Shown here piece by piece: positions 36,918 through 49,800 of a stretch of 64,000 nt of DNA. The translations under genes and the position numbers were made by a program. Position 1 is the stretch's first letter, and every line of letters starts with the position of its first letter. The notes under the pieces were generated by a model. It was not told the origin of the DNA and did not search any database. It saw only the letters and a list, made by a program, of their open reading frames with translations. The stretch is from Linepithema humile. Its lineage: Eukaryota; Arthropoda; Insecta; Hymenoptera; Formicidae. Location of the stretch: the NCBI RefSeq assembly GCF_040581485.1, contig NC_090131.1:16387501-16451500 (forward strand), read 5' to 3'.

Positions 36918-38627
36918 CTTACGCACCCGCGCGCGACCACTACTATCACACAATAACAACAATCAACAACAAACACACCGCACGCAGCACCAGGACACCA
37001 CGAATCACGCGGGGAACAACGGGCGGTGTATCTTTTGTACGATCCTCGAATCGCAAGGGTGATACGAATCGAAGGGGGATCGTTCAAGTGTCGGTGTAAT
37101 GCAACGGGGATGCTGGGATCATCCTTCCACCCGTTCCCGTCGGAGTCATCTTAATTCGCGATCGATTGGCGCGCGGCTTGATCAAGATATAACAGCGAGG
37201 CGGCGCGCCTCCTCGTGGCAATCCGACGGACGGTGTCGAAGGAACAATGTTACTTTTCTTTCGCTCTCGTTTTCTTTGATTAAAAAGACACTCACGTGCT
37301 AAAAGTGAGACGCATCCAGGCGCGTTGCGTCAGCAGCGTCGACGCATTGCGTCGGGCTGGCCTCCGGAAGCTGCTTTTAAAATCCTCGCATCTAACGACA
37401 CCGCTGTTCCTTTATCACTTTGCCTGCCAGTGACGCGGAAACACACTTCTCGATCGATCCCTCCGATCGATAGCACTTGATCGTTCACACAATGTTACGT
37501 GCACTATTCGCGTGTTCGACTTCGCTCGACGGCCGAACGACGAGTGAAACTTGGAAACTGTGCTCGAGAAACTAAACGCTCACGTTGCACCGTCGCGCGT
37601 CTGCGGCACTGCTCGCCGTACTGCGGCACAGGCACACAGGTATCGATGCTATTGGCTAGTGTGAAACGTGTAAGCGCGGCAGAGAGCTACAGGTATCTGC
37701 AACACGTCTGTTATACAAGACAATGCTATATATCCAGATCGACCATGTGTGGACGAGTCGTCTGGTCTCGCGCGAAACCTCTCATCCGCGCGCTCATGCG
37801 ATTCCACCCCCCGAGTGGAGTGAGCGATGACAACACGCGATTACGTTCTCAAGACCGGCGGCGACGGCGAGCGACGGTATAGTAGGCGACGGGCAAAACG
37901 TCGTAGCACCGTCGCGGTAGCAGCGTCGTGGTGGCAGTGTGTCACAGTTTCACGGACTTGGAAGCGCGCCAAGCATTACTGTCGTCACGAGGAGAGTCGC
38001 GACAGGACCGGTGTGGGCAGCGGACACACTTTTGGCGGGGGCGAGAACGCCGGCGCGGCGCCCCTCTCAGCGCGACGAGCGGATCAAACCCTCCGTGACG
38101 ATCGGCACCCTTCTCCGCGTCTCGCAGAGAACAGAACGAGCCGGCGGGATCGCGCGCGCAAGGTACAACCGGCCGCGGTGCGCCGACGGAGACGTAATAT
38201 CCAGGACACGCAACAATTTCGCACCGGCGCCGACGGCAACGACACACGACAACCGTAGCACGCGTAGCGCGACAGTATACAACAACGAACGGTGCCGCTG
38301 CTTGTGTATCCCGACGGCTCGGAGGCGCGCAAGTCAGCCCCACTAGTGTTCTCTCGTCGCTTACCTGGCCGCTGCCCTGCCGCCGTCGCTCGCCTAGAGC
38401 GTACCCCCTCCGCTCTCTCGCCACCCCTCCACTCGTATCGTACACGAGGCTGCCCCTCCATCGACAGGCTCGCTCTTCCCCACCCCTCCCGTCCCTCCTA
38501 CTATCCCCCGTGCGGCGTGCACTCCACGAACGAACGCCCCCGCCTGCCGCGCAACCCTACTTCTGCCTCATGCACCGTATTCTTTTATAGTGAAATGATA
38601 TGGAAACGCGTCGTCCGTGTGTGGGCA

Positions 38628-38654
<27 letters not shown>
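38628..38654. repeat. (GT)13 microsatellite
   Basis: Twenty-seven nt of perfect TG repeat. Confidence 0.95.
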
Positions 38655-38658
<4 letters not shown>

Positions 38659-38952
38659 GCTCAGCCGGGGAAAAGGTTGCGGCGATTTCATGGCGACACG
38701 TGGCGTGTCAACCCTTGCGTGCTCCCACCGGCCGCACACCCTAGGAATAGCATCGCGGAATGGAGCCACTTGTTTTAGCTCTCTCTCGTGGGTCTCTCTT
38801 GGAATAATTATGCTTTCGCAAATTCTGCCCGTACTTTTCAGTTTCGGAAGAGTTTTCGCGCTTCCAGCAGAAATAGGTGCATCGCGTTCCTCGATTTATA
38901 TCTAGCCTCTTTTTATCGGTTTCCTATCTGCCATTCTCCATCGACTATCACC

Positions 38953-38967
38953 AAAAAAAAAAAAAAA
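38953..38967. repeat. Poly(A) run, 15 bases
   Basis: Fifteen consecutive A residues. Confidence 0.9.
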
Positions 38968-39862
38968 TTGCAACGCGGTGTGTTATTTTATAAGCTATTA
39001 CACACGCTCGTTATCAGATATATTCTTAGCACAGATTGGGTTATTATCTTCTCGATACTCGATAAATTCGCTTGGGCAGTCGTTGACTCGCTGCGTCCTC
39101 GAAACGTTTAAAAACAGCATGGTGACGTCGGCGCACAAATCTCGCCGATACCACACACAATCCTGCCGTCGGAATATTTTTTCTGAATGGCCCAAGTTCT
39201 CTCCAGCCGCTCTCCTCGCTCTTTCTCATCCGCGGAATATCCTTCCTGCCGTGCATCGGTTTCTCCGCAGCTGGCGTCGCTATCCGAACGTTTTACACAC
39301 TCGCATTTTTGAATCATCACGCAACACACTCGACGCACAATAACTTAAAGGTCACTTTATAACAGCTGGACAATCCGCGGATCGAAAGTGCGCGAGCGTC
39401 AATAGCGGCGACACGTGAGAAAGACCGCAGCTTGTCGTCGCCACGGCGAGCAGGCGTGTCGGCGCGTATTTCTGCGCGCGCGGCGAGTCCGCGCCATTCG
39501 CGCACGATTTATTTATCTCTTTTTATTACTTTCATTTCGCCGCCGGGATGTGACGGCCAGGCGGTGTATAAATTACGGTACGCGGCATATCGGCTTGTGG
39601 TATTCCGCCGCGCTGACTCGTACGTGTCCGGCGACGGTGACGAGCGCACGGTTACGCAATCCCCGCGAGCCGAGAACCGGAGATTTGTTTTTCTAAGTGA
39701 GTCAACGGCACGGCATATTATTTTAATATATTTCAATGAATGTCGGAGTTGCACCATTCACAAGGCACTCAAGGACTTTTTCGTGGTACACGTGTGGATT
39801 TCGCGTCGTCCGCCCGCGACGAGGTAAATCGAGATGCCAGCGGCACAAAGACGGCGAGGAGG

Positions 39863-39873
39863 AAAAAAAAAAA
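39863..39873. repeat. Poly(A) run, 11 bases
   Basis: Eleven consecutive A residues following GAGG, in CpG-rich surroundings. Confidence 0.85.
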
Positions 39874-40340
39874 CAATTCGCGAAAAGAATGTGGCTCATC
39901 TCTTCACGGCGCGAGTGAGAATGAGGCACTGATGGACGAACCGTGGCAGCGTCACGAACGCGCCGAACGCAACGAGATAATTAATTATCAATCGAACCGA
40001 CCGCCGATTATTCCTGACGCGCACGCGGTTGTCCCCGTTGACGCAATTGTGTCGTTCGTTTTGCCTCGATAGCGGCAAGGAATCAGCATCCGCCGACCGG
40101 GAACGCCGCGTTCCTGCGCTTTGCTTACGCTGCGCTATTAAATGCGTGTTCAACGCGGTTTCCATATCCGAGATGACGCCCGACGGCGTGTAGATAGCCC
40201 ATGATAATGTTAGCATTATAGAACATATTGTGCGACATGCACATTCAACAGTGTCATGATAACTGGAGTCTCGGCAAAGCAAACTTCAAGGGTGCAAGCG
40301 ATAAAATCTTGTTCCGCAGTTAATCTCGAGTGTGCAATGT

Positions 40341-41263
40341 AATCGGCAACTTATTTATTAAAATATTTTATGTTACAGCTTCTCCAAATTGTGTGAAAAA
40401 ATATTCACATAATCAAAGTTTTATTCGTGAAAAATTGACTGCAAATTTTCTAGAACTAGCATTATAAAAGTAATATATTCTTTAAAAAATACGTAATATA
40501 AAACGAAACATTTTATACCGAATGTGAATATTTTTAAAAAAACACAGATTGAAATATCTTTCGATAATAAACGTCTTTTTGGAACGCAGCACTTAATTTT
40601 TAAATCGTTATCAGGTCACCTTAATTAGGTTTGCTCGCGCCAGACGATTAACCGATAAGTGAGCGCTATTTTACATTTTATGAGATTCAGTCCGTCGTCC
40701 CTTTTCGACTACACCAAAGTTCCGACTACACGTCGCCAAATCTTGCCACAAGTGGCCTAATTCATCGAACGCCGACGAAGTATCGCGTGGGAGAACGTCG
40801 GCGCCTTTTAGGACCGTATCTCGCGGGCAGCTGCCCTTCGATGCACGCAGTGTAAAATCCTTTTTCACGCGTGAGCGACTGGTACTGTTGCATAACAAGG
40901 CATGTAACACGCTTTATCTCTTTCATTTTTTACAACAAATTTTTGTACAATTTACTAGATGAATCATAATCATGCTTCAACAGACAAATAAAGAATCTTA
41001 ATTGATTTTTATACTATTTATAAATATAATCTGATCAAAAATAGAGATGTATTCGAACAGAAATGAATTTTATCCTGCAGAAAAAGACTGAGAAAGTGGC
41101 CTTAATATTTTGTTAGCGTGGCCACCAATGTGTACGGTACTGAAAGTCGGTAGGTTTGATCGTTACAAAGCGCTTCTACCTATTTGAATTAATCTGTACC
41201 ATCTGTGTTGAGCTACCTACGCTACACGTTGCACCATTTAGGAGTTATTTTAGAAAAACTCAC

Positions 41264-41312
<49 letters not shown>

Positions 41313-43420
41313 GTTAGTAGAAAAAGAAACGAGTGACGATCTTTGTAGCGCATGGACAAGGGTGAATCGGGATTCTCGCTTAATTATCAAAGGCGACAAG
41401 TGCCGGTGCTACGGGCTAAATTCACCAGAAACCTGCTTCGAGATACCTGAGGCCAACGTTGGCGTAAATCATAGAACAATAGGGTAGGACCTTTGTTCAT
41501 CGACCGGAGCGGAAATCTCCCTCAGAGAAGATACCTTTGCCTCGCTCGTCTACGTTTTCAAGGGAAGATCACGAGGCGTCATTCAACAAAATCCTCGATC
41601 TCGATATCGGATTCACGAATTTATACACGTAAGGCCTTATCATCGATCTGCATCGAGCAATCGAATCGTGAAGGAGAAAAAAAGTCAACGGTCGATTTTT
41701 GATAAACTAATCGGGTTAAAGCGCGAAGTGAAGCCTGTGAAACAAGAACGAAAGCGTTTGATTAAGCGACGAAAGAGCGTTTTATTTTATTTTGAACGAA
41801 GCTCACGAATGTAAAGCAGACTAATAATCGTCGCTGCGGCTTGCACGAGTGACGAATCGTTCGCAGGAGCTGCCCACCACATCCTCGAACTCTTCAACGC
41901 TGAGTAACCGATGACACGGTCACGGATTGAAATATCCCGACGTACGTCTTTTCTTCTATTTCTGGCCGGCTCCAAACGAACGAGTCCGCTTGCACGTCTT
42001 TATTAGATTGCGGCAAATGGCGCACGCTTTAAAAAAAGAATTGGACGTCCTGAATTCCACGATCGCTCACCTACTACGATTGGCTGACGATTAATCGATG
42101 CTAATTAACTTTATAATCTTGTCGAATTCCAATCGCGATGATATCACGATCAGAGTAATGTCTTTCTATGTGTATAAAAAAATAACTCGCGACTCGTACC
42201 GTTTTATCGACTACGTCGAGTTGTGTACAAGTGGTAATCAGTTGACTGATTGCCACCTGCTCGCTGTATATTTCTGGAAGATTCATACCGGGCAAAAGAT
42301 TTGATTAAGTCTAAAGTTTAATATGGAACTGTTGATTCGCGAAAATATTTTCTATATTTAATAACATTAGTAGAAATGTAATTTTTTTCTATAAAACATT
42401 TTTTATTTTAGATTTGCAAATATCCCACATTTATTTTTCTATCTAGATTCTTCGATAATTCGCGTAGAAAATGGAGATTCCTGTGTTAAACAAAGAATGA
42501 TTAATGATACTGCAAATGCAATAATGTCCGCATCCATAAACATCGGCGATGTTCTGAAATGCGCGCCGCATTTATTACATCGATGAATAATTGATACGAT
42601 AAGTCTTATGTGGACAGGAAATGTTTTAGGCGGTTTGTTATGTCACAAACGATGCACTTTCCTCCACCTCTATTTGTCACGAACTTACCAGGCTACAAAC
42701 TTGCAGATTGCAGTCTGCGCGTCAATTAGTCACTCTCACGGCAATCTGTTACCTGCTTGCAACCTGCGACCAATTTTCGAACGTAACAAATCGCAGCTTA
42801 TTTCGTTCGGCATTGATTACACGACTGAACGAGATATCAAGCAAATGGTTTTTTCTTGTTTTTTATATATAAATGATAGGCGAAATTTTATAACGTAATA
42901 AATAAGAAATTTTTTATTTAAATCGCTACTTGAAAAAATTAATCATTATATTAAAAATGATATTTATTTATTTTTTATGCAGCAGGTTGATATAAAATTA
43001 TATATGTATCTAGAACGATGCTTGAGTATCTGCCCTCGGAATACATGCCCGACTAAAACACCGTTTATCTTCCAAACTGTGCCTGTACAGCGATCCACGA
43101 AATGTTATTGTGAGTCATCGCTGTCACAGATTGTAGACTGCGTGCCAATCAAGCGTTCCGGCTCCAACGTGCATTTATCTCTGCTTGATATTCTCGGTTA
43201 CCAACGTTTAAGTAGTGTCTAAATAACTGAAGAATTCTTAATTCTTTAAAGATGTTCTTAAAATACATGCACACCATCTTATATATTCTACCTTTCTAAA
43301 GAACAATTTAAAACTAATTTTGGAAAGTCAGTACTTTTTCAAGTATCTTATGATCTCTCTAGTATCTTATCTCTATTATCATATATCGCGTACTAAAACC
43401 TAGCAGGAAAAAAACAATGT
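40341..43420. other. Mixed, partly AT-rich non-coding stretch
   Basis: AT-rich at 40360-40620, 40910-41070, 42310-42470 and 42890-42980. (CA)22 lies at 41266-41309. Around 42098-42304 both strands are open for more than 60 codons with unremarkable composition, and neither translation is family-like. No gene called. Confidence 0.5.
41266..41309. repeat. (CA)22 microsatellite
   Basis: Forty-four nt of uninterrupted CA repeat, the longest dinucleotide repeat in the window and so the most likely to vary in length between individuals. Confidence 0.97.
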
Positions 43421-46400
43421 CATTAAGCGTTGCAAAACTTTTTCAACGTATATATAAAAAAATATTACACGAGCGTAACACATGTCACACTTCTACAAAA
43501 ATACGAACGAATAATATACGCATCAACGCTCGATTCGCAGACGTGCGTGCGAGACGAAGATATCACGCGACAATTATTACACTTGTTTATATGCCGGTAG
43601 TGATTTCTGTGCTGCACGCTTACGTAAGAACTCGCGAGAACGCGCATTTCGCGGATTACGAAACCGATCGTTTTCAATACGCAAATGCAAAAACAATTTC
43701 TCCGCGCTCGCTCGCGGCGGTCGCGTACGTCAAACACGAAGGGAGCGAGAACTGGTTCAAAGAGGCCGAGAGTGAGAAACGGACCACGTGAAGCACCGTG
43801 TACGGCAGGCGCGCGCGCGTCATACGGGTTCCCTTCGTGCCGTATAGCTTACACGACGCATGTATTAAGTCCCGTGGCGCGGCCGGCGCAGACCGCATTT
43901 AATCAGCTTGCGGTCGCGGTCCGCTCTCTTATATGCCCTTTTAATGCGTTTTCTCCGTTTCCTTTGCTCTCGCGCGACACCGCGACGTAACTCAACTCCC
44001 GCGTTCGCTGCGCAGTTCACCGACGAGCGGCGAACGATCTCACTCCTTTCTCCGGGTGAACGACGGGATTACTAGCTCGTTCGCGTGATCCTTTTGTATC
44101 CTCGTAGAAAGCAACTCCGATAGAGCGGCAAAGTTTTTCGAAAATCGTATCGATAATATTCTCAAGAAGCGTAAGAATTATCATAGAATCGGATATAAAA
44201 AATTGATTTAAAAAAATTATACCAAAAAAAGATTTCTTTATTTTTACTACCGTGTGTGGATTTAGCGGCACGTTTATTATCGTTCTGTTTCGTGTGGTCG
44301 GAATAAATAAATGAGGACATTAACGACGTCGGAAAAATAATTAAAACCCGTATGAATATGTAGCGGACTGCATAAATGTAAATTATAGCGGGATGATCGC
44401 GCCGATGAGGGCCGAGTTCGATTTCTCAGATTTTATTTGCCCGTTCGTCCGTGTTTCTTGCCGCGTAGAATCCGGGAGTGCGAGAGACCCGCGGCGGTTT
44501 TTAGGAGGCTTTACGCCTGTTTCAGTGGACCGACCGGTAATTTGGTGGAATTAAATAATAGCGCCCGTCCCATTAACGTAACAACGCGGTCCACGCAGTG
44601 TCTCGCAGGATTCGTGAGAGAGGATCTGGAAGTGGATGGAGGCACGCCAGGTACGCTCACGTTTTATTTCATCGTAACGTGCCAGAAGGTTTACACATAC
44701 CTACATCTCAGAAGTCAGGACCCACCGAGGATACATCTCCCCCCCTCTAGTCCTGTGTGGTCTATCGCGGTACCTTTAAATTATTACCAACAATCCCCCC
44801 TGAGATTCCTTCGTCAATCTTAAAATTTGTCAAGGATTCCCGCTGCTGCCAACGCCGGGCGCGCATTCGAGCTGACTTAAGCGCCGCTTAAGAATTAATA
44901 AGCGATGCATTCGCTCGAAGAACGAAACTCTCTCCCGTGCCAACTTTTCGCCGTAAAATTAACCAAACAGAAGTGAGATATACTCAGAGAAATATAGTTT
45001 AAGAACAAGTACTTTATAAATCTAAGCGACTGGTGTGGTGTTCCAAATTCCGTGAGTAAAACTTGTGAATTATCGCACGATCACTAATTTTAGATACTTT
45101 TTCTCTCTATAATTAATAAAGCGGTATACGCGATATTTATTTCATCGTACAAAACGACAGAAATATATTGGAAAGTTTTGTAATAAATCTTAACCGAGAG
45201 ATGAATTAAAAAATCTATATTAATAAGTCTCGCAATCAATTCGAACCTTTTCAGACATCTTGATTATGTAACGTAGATTAACACTTTATCGTTTTACACA
45301 CATCTCATGACATGTCCAGCGATTGAATCCGCCGACGGACAATAAATCTTCACTCTTTCAGTCTACGGACGATTCTATTCTTCCGAGAAACGGACAAAGC
45401 CAAGTGTAAGAAGCGCGTTCAACCAGCTAGATGGAGACGCATGAGAGAGAAGCGAATGAAGACATAGCTATAAACATAAAAGACGTGAAGCGGGTAAACG
45501 GCGCGGTTTTCAGTGCTTAATAATTCTTTTTACTGCCCGGGGCCTGAAACTCGAGCTCCCATAACGGCACGACCGGCCGATGTATCTCGGCCGTGGCTAC
45601 TCCGCGCGCGCTTACGACGTTCTCGTGGCGAATTTACGATTGGGCTTCGCAATACCGCCTTTTCCACGGTAACGCACGGAAAAAGAATATCGGTCCATCG
45701 GTATTCGACGCTTTTAGGCAATCTGCACAGCGACCGTAACACCGCGCCGCGCTGCGCGGACCCACCGCAGCTTTGTGACACCACAACTTTCCGCTGCAAT
45801 AACATTCGCGCCTCTACAACAACAGCACGTCTCGTGAGACGAGAGGTCCACTCTGCAATAATAATACTGCATGTGTGGCCCGGACAGTGGTGCTCAGATT
45901 TTTCGCATTTTTAGCGCCGCTTGCATATCGAAAGCAAAAATCCGTGACTGGAAAGTTGAAACAAGCGATGATTTTTATATGCGAGTACAATACTGCAAAC
46001 ACGTAACACATTCGACGATGAGTACTTGGTGAAATATTATTCTTCACTTAAATCGTTTCTGGTTACGTCTCGTGCTTTCGTTATGGGTCAGTCGTTTCGT
46101 AAATAATAATGTTTCTAACCCTTGGCTGTATCTACGCGTAAAAATGAGAATCTTCGCGAAAGATGGAAAACGAGTGCGAATGGCGTAGGAACGTCGCCAA
46201 GGAAACGCTCTAAGTTACGAAGGTAATATTTGCAAACAGGTAATAGACGCGTTAGAACGGCGCCTCGACAAGTGGCGGACTGTCCCCTTGTTGTTCAAAC
46301 GACCGCGAACGTGTGAATGGATTTTCTGTTCGCAGAAAGCGCGACGAGCTCCACAGAATTTCCATTCACGACCTTCTCGCCCACTTTGAGCTCTTTCACC

Positions 46401-46500
46401 GTCAATCACCAAAGCGCAGAAAGATACGTGAGTTTTAAAACTGTCGTTCCTTAAATAATTAATGTAATTCCGGTAAAAGCATCGGTCCGTAATTTTTATA
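43421..46500. other. Mixed, CpG-rich non-coding stretch
   Basis: CpG-rich at 43520-44080 and 45500-45860, AT-rich at 44130-44260 and 44990-45250. A donor-like CCAG|GTACGC lies in the 128-codon frame at 44437-44823, but no domain is recognised. A GTGTTCCAAATTCCGTG motif at 45038-45054 recurs at 50931-50949 (see findings). Confidence 0.45.
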
Positions 46501-46637
46501 CCGTATGTATTCAAATTAAATTAGAAAAAGTACATAAATGACAATTGTTTTCTACAAATTTTTTGCTTATATATTAGATTTAGAAAGATTGAGGCCTTGC
46601 TTGCTTTAATAAAACAATATAAAATAATAAATATGTA

Positions 46638-46867
46638 CACTGTAAAAAAATTACTCTAAAATTAAAATCATTATAATGATTTATTTTGATACGAATAGTG
46701 TAAATTTCTACACATTTGTAAATTTGCAGCTAAAATTAATCTTTAATGACATAATGAAATATATTGCACAAAAAATAAATAAAGTAACTATAAATTTACA
46801 TCTACAATAATTGATTTCAAAATTAGCTACAATAATAGTTGTGAGTTTTCACAAATTTTTTATAGTA
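46638..46867. mobile_element. MITE-like repeat (copy B of the family shared with 23539-23637)
   Basis: The left end CACTGTAAAAAAATTA (46638-46653) is preceded by TA. The right end AAATTTTTTATAGTA (46853-46867) is an imperfect inverted match. The inner segment 46700-46731 matches 23568-23599 at 29 of 32 positions and is followed in both copies by AAAATTAAT. A weaker inverted version of the core (ATAAATTTACATCTACAA) lies at about 46791-46808, suggesting long subterminal inverted repeats. It is about 230 bp, AT-rich and non-coding. The CACTGT start and TA point to a Tc1/mariner-like MITE, as inference. Confidence 0.55.
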
Positions 46868-47847
46868 AGCTATCTCAGAAGTTGCATACTGCTTATCGCG
46901 TACTAATCGCTTATCGTACAGTCGTAAATAGTTCGAACCATAGCAGTATGATCTCATCGCGCATCGTGCTACAGAATGAGATTCTGTGAGTTCTAAATGA
47001 CAAGTCCACATTTTACACATACAGAGATGCACTTGACGCGTTTGTGCCTTCATAGATGTGCAATCGTCGCATAATAGACATTTATAATAAAGACTTTGTC
47101 ATTGATTGAAGAATATTTCGAGACAACTACGAGTCACGATAAGATTGTGCTTCGTGTTTGCTAACTTTCGTTATCGTTTGTACCTTATTTATTGATTGCA
47201 AATACACTGCGGGGGGCGGAATATACTGCCAATACGAGATTGGCGAAATGTTCATGCGATATATATCGGTAATGTTGTATTCGCTGCGTATATGACGATA
47301 TGACGATTGTAATGCGCTCGCGAATGCTCTCCCCTCTTTCTTTCAGCGTAAACACATTACCGGAAATCGTATCGAGGAACCGGATGCAGATGTCGATTTA
47401 ATCAATCAATAAATACGCGTTTAACATGATGCAAGAAATTACAATCTTTACTCGCAATTTATATCGCACGATAAAATTCAATGATTGAAGGAAGTACTGA
47501 AAATAACGTCAATGACGCATGTGTGTGTGATTACTTGATAAAATTATGTCCAAATGTGTATATTTCCAAAAACCACGTTGTCAAAGAACGTAATAAAAAA
47601 TATTACACGCACTCTTTTTTGCTTTATTTATGGCGACATTTTTCGCCTTTTCGATACCTTTTCGTTATCGATCAATTGCGGAACCGATGAACCGTTTACG
47701 ATTTGTACTTCATATAATCATTAATTGGAATTATACAATAAACAGTGATTTATCGACACATAGCTCTACTGAGAAAATGCGTGCCTGACCGACAACACTC
47801 TTGCGAGCAACACTGTTGTCGCGGGTAAGGTTTGATTCACATTCGAC

Positions 47848-47908
47848 CACGTGGTCAGTTGCGCGAAGGTTACCCAAGTCCACGTGTCGATGCGCGGTAC
47901 CCCACGTG
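47848..47908. promoter_or_regulatory. Cluster of three CACGTG E-boxes
   Basis: Perfect CACGTG palindromes at 47848-47853, 47881-47886 and 47903-47908. The last two sit in a repeated CCACGTGTCGATG (47880-47892 and 47902-47914). CACGTG is the site of bHLH factors such as CLOCK:CYCLE and Myc:Max. Three in 61 bp is well above the chance rate of roughly one per 4 kb, but part of the excess comes from the local duplication. No promoter or gene is recognised next to it. Confidence 0.35.
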
Positions 47909-47914
47909 TCGATG
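47880..47914. repeat. 13-bp direct repeat, 22 bp period
   Basis: CCACGTGTCGATG occurs perfectly at 47880-47892 and 47902-47914. Confidence 0.85.
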
Positions 47915-49800
47915 AGACCGCCGAAGCGGAGATGCGTGCGCGGTTAATGGAAAGACTTAACACATACACACACCATCACGTTTTACGCAAGCGCCAGATA
48001 TCTCGGGTTGGCGCGTAGCCGACTTATCGTATTAACACACATAAGTGCTAATAATAAGAATCTTTTAATTGACGATCATATCGATCTCATTAGTCGAATT
48101 AAATTGAATGATGGCACCGCGAATTAGTCAAAGGAATGATTGCGATTAACGTTATAATAATTTTTTAATACGAGAATTTTTAATGTGGCGACATTTTTAC
48201 TAATAGATTAATAATTTACATTTAAATATTTATAGTTTTCTGCATAATAAAATAATTAATAAATATTGCGTTTTATAGATAAATGTCTAAAATAGAACAC
48301 TTGATTAGCAATCGAAACCGTCTCTTCTACGGATAAAAAATTGATAAGATACTGTCGCAATTATAGCACTCTGTAATTTTTTATAAAAACTATGACTCTT
48401 ATTGCTTCTTCAGCATATTCAGAGAATTGCCTAGAGAGATGAAAGTGAGATACAAAACGATCTTATCTTGATAATCAATGATTATCTTGAAACAATTTAC
48501 GAATTCCTCGTACAAATGTTGAAAAACTTTTTCACACTGATATGTAATAATAAATATATTGATAGTAATAAAAATCAAGGACTCAACAATGACACTAAGA
48601 TACAACGCAACAGATATAGCTCATACTGTTAAATGTTAATCGATTCTTCGATCGACCGTGAACGATTTCTACGCATCATGATCGAGATATGATTTCCTGC
48701 TATTATGGTTTATTTTTGTGATTTGTGTTCACGCCGGATATTATACACAGACGCGAGATATATACGTAGCATGAAGAGTAAATCAATGTTCAAGCATGCT
48801 CTTGCGAACACACTTTTGATTCACAAATGATTTGTTATCTTGCACGTTGTGTTTGTTTTGAGGAAAAAAAATGTGTCGAAGAGTGAAGTATTCGATTCTT
48901 TGATAAAGTTCCGACATCTGTGTCTGTTAAAATAATTCTTCACTGACTGTTACACGAGTTTCTGCGATCGATCGAGTTAGTTCCACGAAATTGATACTAA
49001 TCGACTCTTAAAAAATCATTGATAATTTTAAATAACATGTTTCCAAAAAATAATACAATGTGTATAGTCAGAAAAACTTATGGATGCATATTGCGTATCA
49101 AATGTTTCTTGATAAAATAAACTTCGATCATCGTGTTTTGAAATTGCAATTAAATCGCCTTGTTACTCATCGATAGACTTCTCGAAATCCATTCAGAGAA
49201 TGAATAATATTCACGAGAACGATTCTCGTAATTTCTTCAAGCGCCACCCAACCGTTTCACGTCGCCGATAAGCCAACACTCGGCCAATATCGGCCACGGC
49301 TAAGATTAAAGCTGTTATCGCCGATGTTATTCCGAATTAATCCCCGTTGTAGAGTGTAACAGAAGTTTTGTGCAACGAATCAATAAGTGCACGATTGTTT
49401 GCACACACCGATATTACGTTTTCTAATGTCCCAATTTTCCTGACCTCCGTCGAATATCGAAAAGAGCCGGTACCAGAAATACAATCGCCGCTCATATTCG
49501 ATAGCTATTCCAAGATAACTAAAAGTACAGAAAGTTGATACGAACAGAGGGTTTCTCTACTTGGGATATGCCTTACATAAAATCTGTTAAACTTTTCCAA
49601 AAATGCAATGTTACTATTGCTTTAAAATTGGAGAAACATACGCCGTATTGTCAAAGTATCAGACATTTATATGCATAACGAATATAATTTTAATTATTGA
49701 ATTAATATAAAAATAAAAGAAATAAATATGTCATAAAAAATTACGAGTTCCAATTATTTAGAAAATTCGATATTTTTGTAAGATTATACGCAATTGATTG

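Larger units (their letters stand above)
36661..38600. promoter_or_regulatory. CpG-dense domain, possible promoter or first-exon region
   Basis: The densest long CpG stretch of the window, for example nine CG dinucleotides in 37501-37560. It contains short CGT, CAA and ACG runs. All six frames stay open for long distances between 37.5 and 38.45 kb, giving overlapping Arg-rich translations that are not credible proteins. A minus-strand exon candidate (36675-36848) lies at its left edge, so the domain would be its upstream region. CpG density alone does not prove a promoter in Hymenoptera, where CpG is generally abundant. Confidence 0.25.
38601..40340. other. Mixed to CpG-rich non-coding stretch
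   Basis: Contains (GT)13, a 15-base poly(A), an 11-base poly(A), and a TATA-box-like TATAAAT at 39567-39573 in CpG-rich DNA. A donor-like CTAA|GTGAGT lies at about 39700 and GACGAG|GTAAAT at about 39822. A 110-codon plus frame (39740-40072) and a 128-codon minus frame (39896-40282) overlap each other, and neither matches a family. Confidence 0.45.
46501..49800. other. AT-rich non-coding stretch
   Basis: Contains the longer MITE-like copy (46638-46867) and the triple CACGTG cluster (47848-47908). The sequence 48050-49800 is AT-rich with no open frame of interest. Confidence 0.55.

Noticed and set aside
37499..38461. Several overlapping 120-167 codon frames on both strands
   Set aside because: All frames are open because the DNA is CpG-rich; the translations are Arg-rich and mutually exclusive.
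39740..40282. Overlapping plus (110-codon) and minus (128-codon) frames
   Set aside because: Neither has a domain, and each is a plausible shadow of the other or of chance.
45513..45914. 133-codon plus frame
   Set aside because: No family resemblance; an overlapping minus frame of 91 codons is equally open.
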